Source: Streptomyces coeruleorubidus
GTDB taxonomy: Bacteria; Actinomycetota; Actinomycetes; Streptomycetales; Streptomycetaceae
Length of the DNA stretch: 64,000 nt
Direction: 5' to 3'
NCBI RefSeq assembly: GCF_028885415.1
Contig: NZ_CP118527.1
Span: 8,556,001-8,620,000 of the forward strand
A program made the position numbers and the translations under genes. This document shows, one piece after another, positions 58,193 through 64,000 of this stretch; position 1 is the first letter of the stretch, and each line of letters opens with the position of its first letter. The notes below the pieces were generated by a model. It worked only from the letters and a program-made list of their open reading frames with translations. It was not told the DNA's origin and did not search any database.

Positions 58193-59281
58193 CTACCGCG
58201 TCGCGAGCGCCACGAACGCGGCCCACCTGTCACGGCTGACCCGCAGTACCGGTCCCACGCTCGGCGCCTTGGAGTCCCGTACGTACACGGCGTCCTGGTC
58301 GGCGGCCACCTCTACACAGTCGCCACCGTCTGACCCGCTGTAGCTGCTCTTGAACCAGCGCAGCCCGCCTCCGTTGTCGGTCACCTGCTCCATGCTCATG
58401 TCTCTCCCGCCCAGCCGTTCGATGAGCCGCGCAGACTCCTCGACGTTCAGGGCCTGCGATCGCAGCTTGCCATAGCGCAAGGCGAATGCGCTTACGTCGG
58501 CAGGATCTTGCACGACACACCCGACGCCTTGTGACTCAAAGTATCCGAGCTGCCGATGCTCCTTCGACTCCGCGACCACGAACGGACCGTTCTTGCCCGG
58601 GTGGAACCCCCGCCCGGCAGGCATGACCTGTACCTCGACGTTCCGCAACGTGCTTACCTCCAGCAGTCGTTGCAACTGCCCGCGCATCACCTCAGCGTCG
58701 CCCACCGGATCGCGCAACGCCTCCTCCCCGATGATGAACGACAACTCCGCCATAGGTACCCGCGTCAGCAGCTTCTGCCGACTCAGCCGCGCCTCCGTGT
58801 GCTGGTCGATGATCTCCTCGCTCAGTGGCGGACAGTGCCCGGCGAACACAGCCCGCGCGTACCCCTCCGTCTGCAACAGTCCCGGCACCAGCAGCGGGTC
58901 GTACGAGAACCGGCTCACCACCTCCGCCTCGATGAGCGCGAAGTTGCGGAAGAAGCGCGGCAGTTTCGCCCGGTCCACCTCGTCCTGAAGCACTTCCAGG
59001 ACGCCCCGCGCCTCCAGCACTCTTTCCGCCGCCGCGGTGAACGCCGCCTTCGCCGGCCGCCGCCCCTGCTCGACCGAGGCGACCTGCTCCAGCGAATAGC
59101 CGATCGAGTCCCCGAGCTGCTGCTGATTCAACCCGGCCCGCTTACGCAAATGCTGGAGCAGCACACCGTACGCCGACCACACACCCGGCAGATCGGGCCC
59201 CTCCTCCTTCGTCTTCGCCGCGCGACCATTCCGCGTGTCCCGTACGTCCCGTCCCGTCCTCACACCGCCACGCCCTTCCAT
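58193..59281 (-). CDS. HTH-DUF5753 regulator fused to DUF397
   Basis: The product is about 362 residues. It has a helix-turn-helix (LRKRAGLNQQQLGDSIGYSLEQVASVEQG, residues about 45-75, split here by family knowledge of the XRE fold), then a DUF5753 domain (PGLLQTEGYARAV, RLSRQKLL, LQVMPAG-like VQVMPAG). Its C-terminal 65 residues are a DUF397 domain (WFKSSYSGSDGGDCVEVA, VRDSK). In Streptomyces these are usually two adjacent genes, acting as WhiJ-type regulator and small partner; here they are one reading frame. ATG 59281 is used; GTG 59296 is possible. It is divergent from an ATPase gene across an array of GTAC repeats. Confidence 0.85.
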   Translation of the reverse strand: MEGRGGVRTGRDVRDTRNGRAAKTKEEGPDLPGVWSAYGVLLQHLRKRAGLNQQQLGDSIGYSLEQVASVEQGRRPAKAAFTAAAERVLEARGVLEVLQDEVDRAKLPRFFRNFALIEAEVVSRFSYDPLLVPGLLQTEGYARAVFAGHCPPLSEEIIDQHTEARLSRQKLLTRVPMAELSFIIGEEALRDPVGDAEVMRGQLQRLLEVSTLRNVEVQVMPAGRGFHPGKNGPFVVAESKEHRQLGYFESQGVGCVVQDPADVSAFALRYGKLRSQALNVEESARLIERLGGRDMSMEQVTDNGGGLRWFKSSYSGSDGGDCVEVAADQDAVYVRDSKAPSVGPVLRVSRDRWAAFVALATR

Positions 59282-59351
59282 CCCGCTCCGCACCACGCCG
59301 CCGGGGCATGTTCAACGCAGCTCGCAGGAAACGGGACACGCCTCGGGGCCT

Positions 59352-59437
59352 GTACAACGCCCGTACAAGACCCGTACAACCAAGACCACAGCCAGTCGCC
59401 CCCGCCGTACGACGAAGACGACGTACGGCCGCCGTAC
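59352..59437. promoter_or_regulatory. Phased GTAC repeats in divergent promoter region
   Basis: GTACAA occurs at 59352, 59363 and 59374, exactly 11 bases apart. GTAC also occurs at 59407, 59423 and 59434, the last two again 11 apart. Spacing of one helical turn suggests cooperative binding on one DNA face. The HTH-DUF5753-DUF397 protein encoded to the left is the obvious candidate ligand (autoregulation); that is inference. Confidence 0.5.
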
Positions 59438-59474
59438 CTGGTCAGCGGGACAACCACCGCACCACGCTGGCACC

Positions 59475-60002
59475 GTGACCCACCACCAGATCACCGACGT
59501 AGCGAAGCCGCCTCACACGCCCGCCCGCCACCTGACCCTGCGCTTCAGCAGCACCAGACGCGGCGCCCGCCTCGCCCGCCAGCTCGCCGTCCAGCAGTTC
59601 GCCGAGTGGACCGAGCTGCCGCACGACTCTGACCCCGCCCGTACCGTCGCCCTCGTCACCGCCGAGCTGGCGTCGAACGCCATCCGCCACGGCAGTCTCC
59701 CGGGCCGGGACTTCCGGCTGACGCTGCTCCTCCTGCCCCACGGCTTCCGCGTCGAGGTGACGGACACCCGCCCCGAGCGCTGTCCCCCGCATCCCACGGA
59801 TCTGAGGCCAGTCGTCGACGCTTCCTCCGGTCGTGGCCTGCTCCTGGTCGAGGCATACGCCTACCGCTGGGGATGCGACGTCCCCGACGGCTGCACCAAG
59901 ACCGTCTGGGCCGAAGTTCGACACCAACCGCTGAACCCCTCGGCGCACTTCCGACCAGTCCACGCCCGGACCGAGGCCGTCGGCCAGGTGCACGAGACCT
60001 AG
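59475..60002 (+). CDS. Anti-sigma-factor-type ATP-binding protein (HATPase_c_2)
   Basis: This 175-residue protein has a GHKL/HATPase fold like RsbW/SpoIIAB: the N box VTAELASNAIRHG, a shortened G1 region VEVTDTRPE, and G2 SSGRGLLLVEAYAYRWG. In Streptomyces such proteins commonly neighbour HTH-DUF5753/DUF397 genes and form regulatory switches with them. The GTG at 59475 gives a product starting just before the conserved core; the longer upstream frame runs through the GTAC repeats and is rejected. The substrate or partner is unknown. Confidence 0.83.
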   Translation: MTHHQITDVAKPPHTPARHLTLRFSSTRRGARLARQLAVQQFAEWTELPHDSDPARTVALVTAELASNAIRHGSLPGRDFRLTLLLLPHGFRVEVTDTRPERCPPHPTDLRPVVDASSGRGLLLVEAYAYRWGCDVPDGCTKTVWAEVRHQPLNPSAHFRPVHARTEAVGQVHET

Positions 60003-60507
60003 GGACTTACGACACGGTCGGAGCTAACGGCACGACCGCCGTGTCCAAGAGCAAGCCCTGGCCAACGCGGCTGTGACCTCGCTCGCCCGGTCCGACAAAT
60101 GAGGGCGGCCCAAGCGTTCGGTGATGCTCTCGCGACCGCCGTGCCGACCTCGGTGGCGTTGAACCCACCGTGAAGCGGTAGGAAGCCGTACCGTTCGGCG
60201 TCGGGGATCGGCCACGGAGTGAAGTCCGCAGAAGAGACAATTCTACGACAGGTCGCTCCACGATCATCCGAGATGTGTGCGACCCTGCCGCACCGATCCT
60301 CTTTTTGACGCCCGCCCGCGACGAACCGACCGTGGCAGAACCCGTACGAGCCGGACTTCGCTCGCGACGACGACCTCTACGCTCCGGAACCCCGGCGTCG
60401 AAGGTGCTGCTGCGCCGCACCACAGCAGCCCTGGCTCCCGCCTTGCGGTCCCGCCACAGCTTTTACAATTCCTCGGAAGACGTAAGACCCAAGCGGGCGT
60501 GTGTTTG
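60003..60507. other. Gap without a recognisable gene
   Basis: These 505 bases lie between the ATPase gene and the stop of the HNH gene. All reading frames are short or lack the G/C bias at third positions seen in real genes nearby. I find no strong hairpin, repeat or RNA gene. It may hold a degenerate gene, but nothing can be named. Confidence 0.4.
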
Positions 60508-61278
60508 TCACGAGGTAAAAGGCCGCGCCGTTCCGCTGTGGTGGGCACGGTGGTACGCCAGGTACTGGCGGTCGATTCTGTGTTCCGGTATCTCTCTGAG
60601 TCGACATGGCGAAGCTCCAGAAGTGTGATCAGTGACGGTCAAACCATCACCTATGGTCAACATGCCGAAGTCGAAGAGGACATGATGGTTCGGGCACAGG
60701 CAGAGTACGTTGGCTGGGATGTCGGGCCCATCGTGAGGGCGCCCCAGGGCTCGGATGTGCGCTGCTTCTGCGTACGCTCCTGTTGACGTTGCAAGTCGAA
60801 TGCCGCAAACCTGACATCTGTAGTCGTGCACTCGTTTCACGTAGTCGGCAACGGCGGTACTCCTGACTACGCGTTGAGTCGTCTGTTCGGCGCGTGAGGG
60901 TGTCTCGTCTCCTTTCGGCGTGTGGGCGGATGACCCGGGAGGATCCTCCGTCCCCGCGCCGGCCTCGACCTCCGTGTCTCTGAGGAGGTGAAACTGGTCC
61001 CAGCCGGCTTCAGTCAGTGTCCAGACGCCACGTGACTCCCGGGCCGGGACCAGAAGACCTGATCGCTCCATCTTCTTTCGCTCAAACCTGGTCCTGTTGT
61101 GCCATTTGGGCTCATTATCTCGATCCGTTCCTTCATGGTCTTCGGGCGAGAGGAGTGTGCCGTAGCGTTGCTCCATGTGTTTGAGTGCGTGACCGGTTGG
61201 TGCGCTGCCGCCCAACTCCACCAGCACGTTCAACAGCCAGGTTCGAAGGGTGGGTTGAGGTGTCAATCCGGATGTCAT
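60508..61278 (-). CDS. HNH endonuclease with N-terminal winged-helix (Mrr-N-like) domain
   Basis: This 256-residue protein has an N-terminal region (about residues 1-95: TWLLNVLVELGGSAPTGHAL, NRTRFERKKMERSGLLVP, RGVWTLTEAGW) that resembles the winged-helix domain of Mrr-type restriction enzymes. The C-terminal HNH nuclease shows zinc-binding YRCQVCGIRL, the His pair region AYAEAAHIRALG, and NVLCLCPNHHVLFDFGM, all intact. HNH nucleases of this layout are often modification-dependent (type IV) restriction enzymes. GC content is lower than its neighbours (many CAT, GGT and TTT codons), suggesting transfer. It stands alone at the edge of the defence island; whether it cooperates with the methylases is unknown. 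Confidence 0.83.
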   Translation of the reverse strand: MTSGLTPQPTLRTWLLNVLVELGGSAPTGHALKHMEQRYGTLLSPEDHEGTDRDNEPKWHNRTRFERKKMERSGLLVPARESRGVWTLTEAGWDQFHLLRDTEVEAGAGTEDPPGSSAHTPKGDETPSRAEQTTQRVVRSTAVADYVKRVHDYRCQVCGIRLATSTGAYAEAAHIRALGRPHDGPDIPANVLCLCPNHHVLFDFGMLTIGDGLTVTDHTSGASPCRLREIPEHRIDRQYLAYHRAHHSGTARPFTS

Positions 61279-61428
61279 GGCCAGAGCATAAGGACTTCTG
61301 CCGACTTGGTCAGAGGGAGCACCGACTGGCCTGCCGGGACAGCAGTGCCTTTATTGGGAATGGGAGCGTCGACGCAGTGAGCGTCAGCGGCCTGCGTAGT
61401 GCTCCGCTAGCGCCTTGAGTTCCCGCGT

Positions 61429-61753
61429 TCACGGCAGCGCGTCGTCACCCGAGCGCCCGTACGGCGGCCGTCGGGCCAGTTTGAAGAAGCCGCTGGGCGG
61501 CCAGCCGCTGTCCTTCAGCACCACGAGCGCCGACAGCAAGGGCAGTGATCCGTCCGGGCTTTCCCGCACCGAGGCGTCCTCCAAGAGGTAAGGCATGGGG
61601 CCCTCGTGGGCGGCGACGTGATGACCGAGCCGTGCCAGTTCGCTGCTCAGATCACCCGTACGGAATGGGCACCGCGCCCTGGCGTGCCCGTGAACGCAGG
61701 ATCTCGATCACGGCGTCCAGAGCCTGCTCGTACTCAAGCGTGCCCTTCTGCAT
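61429..61753 (-). pseudogene. Frameshifted small gene, about 107 residues if repaired
   Basis: From the ATG at 61753 (Shine-Dalgarno GGGAGGG) the frame reads MQKGTLEYEQALDAVIEIL through QGAVPIPYG, then stops at 61652. Removing one base at that point continues as DLSSELARLGHHVAAHEGP, MPYLLEDASVRESPDG and LLSALVVLKDSGWPPSGFF to a TGA at 61429. The continuation matches my recollection of a small actinobacterial family with a PYGDLSxxL...LLSxLVV..GxPGxGFF pattern. So this looks like one gene broken by a single-base insertion; a sequencing error is also possible. Confidence 0.6.
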
Positions 61754-62268
61754 GTGCCCTCCCGACCTCGGATTCCGACGACTGTCGAACCTATGCCACT
61801 GGCGGTGCGAGCGCTGTTCGAATGCGCGAAGTGAACATGCGCCCCTTGTGAACTGAGTGCATGGGTCTCATACTGATGGCGATCAACCGTCGCCCGCCCT
61901 CTCGGGGGCAGGCGCGCGTGGCCGGGGGGAATGCGTGAACGGGTGGGCGCGGCCAGGCAGCACGTGCGCTTCCAGGCGCGCAGCGATGGCACCGGTTGTC
62001 GGGCGCCGCGACGCGGCAGGCCAGGAAGGCATGGTCGGGCCCGAGTTGCTGCCGGCCCAACGACGCGTCGGCTCGAACACGTCCCGAACCATGAGGAACT
62101 GGTGTCTGCCCGGACGTCATCTCCACGTCGGCGCAAGGGAAGCGGGCCCTGGCCCTGTCCAGGCCGGCACCTCGCTCTCGCGTCATCGGAAGAGCTCGGC
62201 CCTGCCCGGCGATCGCCGCGCGCGCCCCGACCACCCACAACTGCGAGAAGCGACTTCAGGAGCGGGCG
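61754..62268. other. Gap without a recognisable gene, upstream of the 418-residue protein
   Basis: These 515 bases separate the frameshifted gene from the next start. Several short open frames exist on both strands, but none has coding-like third positions or a known motif. The promoter of the downstream gene must lie here; I cannot pick it by eye. Confidence 0.4.
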
Positions 62269-63525
62269 ATGGACAACGAGATTCAGCTGATCAGTGACGA
62301 TGATGGACTGATGGTCATCGGGAACGCGGTGGATGTCGACCGCTTCCTCATCTCGGAGGGACTGTCGTCGTCGAAGGATCTCGGACCGCAATGGCTCAAG
62401 TCCGTCTTCGGTGCCGGAGCCGCAGTCGCGCAGGCAGGTTCGGAGTTCGCCGCGGACTCCGGTCGCTGGGTGAAGCTGACTCCGAAGTCGGCACAGCTCG
62501 TCAAGAAGTACGGGCTGAGGGAAAGTTCGAAGACCGGTTTCAGCACAGGTGTGGTGAAGGGGCAGAAGGGCCAGATCAGGGGATTCGTGGAGTTCGTGAA
62601 GGGACCCCGATCGTTTCTGACCAACCCGGCGGCTCTCGCCAATGCCGCGAAGCTCATGTCGCAGGTTGCGATGCAACAGAGCATGGACGAGATCACCGAC
62701 TATCTCGCGACGATCGACGCGAAGGTCGAGGACGTGTTGCGCGCCCAGAAGGACACTGTGCTGTCCCGCATGATCGGAGTGGGCATCGTCATCGACGAGA
62801 CCATGACCATCCGCGAGAAGAGGGGCAGGGTCGACGAGATCATGTGGTCGAAGGTGCAGGACGCGCCGACGGCGATCGCGGAGACCCAGGTGTACGCCTT
62901 GCGTCAACTCGACGCGATCGCAGAGAAGATGGAGCGGCAGTCCAAGATCGGCGATCTCGCCGCGACGGTCAGGGAAGCCGAGTCCCCGGTTCGGGAGTGG
63001 CTCGCCGTTCTGGCTCGCTGCTTCCAACTGCAGGACGCGATCGCCGTGCTCGAACTCGACCGGGTGCTGGACGCGTCCCCGGAGGAGCTGAACGGTCATC
63101 GCGTCGGACTGAAGGCTGCCCGGCAGGACCGGCAGGAACTCCTATCGCGGAGCACCGAGCGTCTGGTGGCGCGGATGGATGCGGTTGCCGGCACGGCCAA
63201 CGCGAAGGTGCTGCTGCACCCGGCCAAGTCCCCGGCTGTGGTCCGGTCGAGCAACCATGTCGCGATCGGCGTCCATGACTTCCACGAGCGGCTCGGGATC
63301 GAGTCCGGTCGCCGGTCGTCGGAGGCGAGACGATGGGTGGACGCGGCTGCCGAGGTGAGGGACAAGGCACTTGAGACAGGAGCGAGGGGCGTCGATGCCG
63401 CCAGAAGCCGCGGCAAGGTGACCCTCGACCGGGCCGGTTCGGTCAAGGGCAAGCTCTCCAGCGGGATCGTCGAGCGAGTGCGTCGTCGGCGAGGGGACGG
63501 GGAGGGAGGCGACGAGGAAGGCTGA
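62269..63525 (+). CDS. Uncharacterised 418-residue helical protein
   Basis: The ATG has AGGAGCGGG upstream. The N-terminal 60 residues include GLMVIGNAVDVDRFLISEGL. A Gly/Ala stretch (SVFGAGAAVAQAGSEFAADSG) near residue 45 is only weakly hydrophobic, so the protein is probably soluble. A long helical middle (LMSQVAMQQSMDEITDYLATIDAKVEDVL; AETQVYALRQLDAIAEKME) is probably coiled coil, and the tail is very basic, ending in an Arg/Gly/Glu/Asp-rich run. I recognise no enzymatic motif. Similar proteins of this length occur singly in actinobacterial accessory regions, to my knowledge without assigned function. Its position beside a defence island makes it worth noting. Confidence 0.75.
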   Translation: MDNEIQLISDDDGLMVIGNAVDVDRFLISEGLSSSKDLGPQWLKSVFGAGAAVAQAGSEFAADSGRWVKLTPKSAQLVKKYGLRESSKTGFSTGVVKGQKGQIRGFVEFVKGPRSFLTNPAALANAAKLMSQVAMQQSMDEITDYLATIDAKVEDVLRAQKDTVLSRMIGVGIVIDETMTIREKRGRVDEIMWSKVQDAPTAIAETQVYALRQLDAIAEKMERQSKIGDLAATVREAESPVREWLAVLARCFQLQDAIAVLELDRVLDASPEELNGHRVGLKAARQDRQELLSRSTERLVARMDAVAGTANAKVLLHPAKSPAVVRSSNHVAIGVHDFHERLGIESGRRSSEARRWVDAAAEVRDKALETGARGVDAARSRGKVTLDRAGSVKGKLSSGIVERVRRRRGDGEGGDEEG

Positions 63526-63689
63526 GTGAGCGCCGGAATCGCAATGCACCCAGTTGGCCGTCGAGATGGCGACCACCCGCCGCCGGCTGTGAGCCGACCG
63601 GACACACCGGCGCGGAAGACGAGGGGCGTTCCCGCGTCAGGAGGCGTCCTCGCTCAAGGGCAATGGATGCCGGAGCGATGGAAGGACTG

Positions 63690-64000
63690 ATGGACAGGCT
63701 CGGGAAGGATGCCGAGCCCTGGGCATCCGCCGTGGACTACTCCGACGGAGCGATCGAGGACGGAGCCATGGGCGACTACACCGGCATGGTCAAGCAGATC
63801 TCGCTCCAGGCAGCGGACCTGCCCCCGCTGCGCGGAGCCGCTGGTCCACGTGGGCTCCGCCTTCGCCGCACCCCGCCGCCGGGACACAGCGGCCTGGCGG
63901 ACGCTGTCCGTTCTGCTGCACGCAGGCGTCCGCTTCCACAAGAGCTGCTGGGGCGGGCCCGGTTACCGTCCTCGCACCCTGAGCGAGGTCCGCGAGCGGA
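63690..64000 (+). CDS. Unrecognised gene, 5' part, possibly frameshifted; cut by window edge
   Basis: ATG 63690 follows GGAAGG with ideal spacing. The frame MDRLGKDAEPWASAVDYSD through MGDYTGMVKQISLQAADLPP has strongly coding third positions up to about 63830. After that the same frame stays open but loses the bias, while the +1 frame (LVHVGSAFAAPRRRDTAAWR, then TLSVLLHAGVRFHKSCW) has it. Either a single-base indel has broken the gene or two genes overlap. No family is recognised. Confidence 0.45.
   Translation, partial: MDRLGKDAEPWASAVDYSDGAIEDGAMGDYTGMVKQISLQAADLPPLRGAAGPRGLRLRRTPPPGHSGLADAVRSAARRRPLPQELLGRARLPSSHPERGPRA

Noticed and set aside
60003..60507. A possible transposase or other gene remnant between the ATPase and HNH genes
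   Set aside because: Short frames here gave no motif I could tie to any transposase family, so I left the stretch unassigned.

Overview
The window is from a high-GC actinomycete, almost certainly a Streptomyces. Third codon positions are nearly all G/C, GTG and TTG starts are common, neighbouring genes often overlap as ATGA, and the gene set is typical of the genus. The 11 core genes at 9.8-32.6 kb match the coelichelin (cch) cluster of S. coelicolor in order and in adenylation-domain codes.

Region 1 (1-9.7 kb) is housekeeping and accessory sequence. It holds the 5' end of a monomeric isocitrate dehydrogenase gene, an MscS-type channel, a YbhN-like membrane protein, and an ABC transporter behind a near-perfect SoxR promoter. 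These are followed by a lipoprotein and a TctC-type binding lipoprotein divergent from a CitA/CitB-like two-component system.

Region 2 (9.8-36.5 kb) is the coelichelin locus. It encodes the formyltransferase, ornithine hydroxylase, FecCD-type import system, binding lipoprotein, two half-exporters flanking a 3,639-residue NRPS, an esterase and an MbtH protein. Seven iron-box sites (DmdR1/IdeR type) mark the promoters. The regulon appears to extend outward to an amidohydrolase, an ArgA-like GNAT, a second N-acetylglutamate kinase and an EntB-like isochorismatase. The GNAT and kinase could feed ornithine to the siderophore. Three copies of a dispersed Streptomyces repeat lie here, one of them translated inside the NRPS.

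Region 3 (36.7-37.3 kb) is a scar of gene fragments: an MFS N-terminus, a solute-binding-protein C-terminus, and the first ten codons of panD.

Region 4 (37.4-61.3 kb) is a defence island. A complete type II Wadjet operon (jetABCD) is followed by a composite module: an HTH-bearing N6-adenine methylase, divergent from two soluble Ser/Thr kinases, a DrmD-like SNF2 helicase and a DrmMI-like giant methylase. The DISARM core (drmABC) is absent. Shared promoter sequence between the methylase/kinase divergent region and the helicase supports one system. This is the best candidate for an undescribed system. An HTH-DUF5753-DUF397 fusion regulator, an anti-sigma-type ATPase and an HNH endonuclease follow.

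Region 5 (61.3-64 kb) holds a frameshifted small gene, an uncharacterised 418-residue protein and the start of another, possibly frameshifted, gene. I saw no rRNA, tRNA, CRISPR array or intact insertion sequence.
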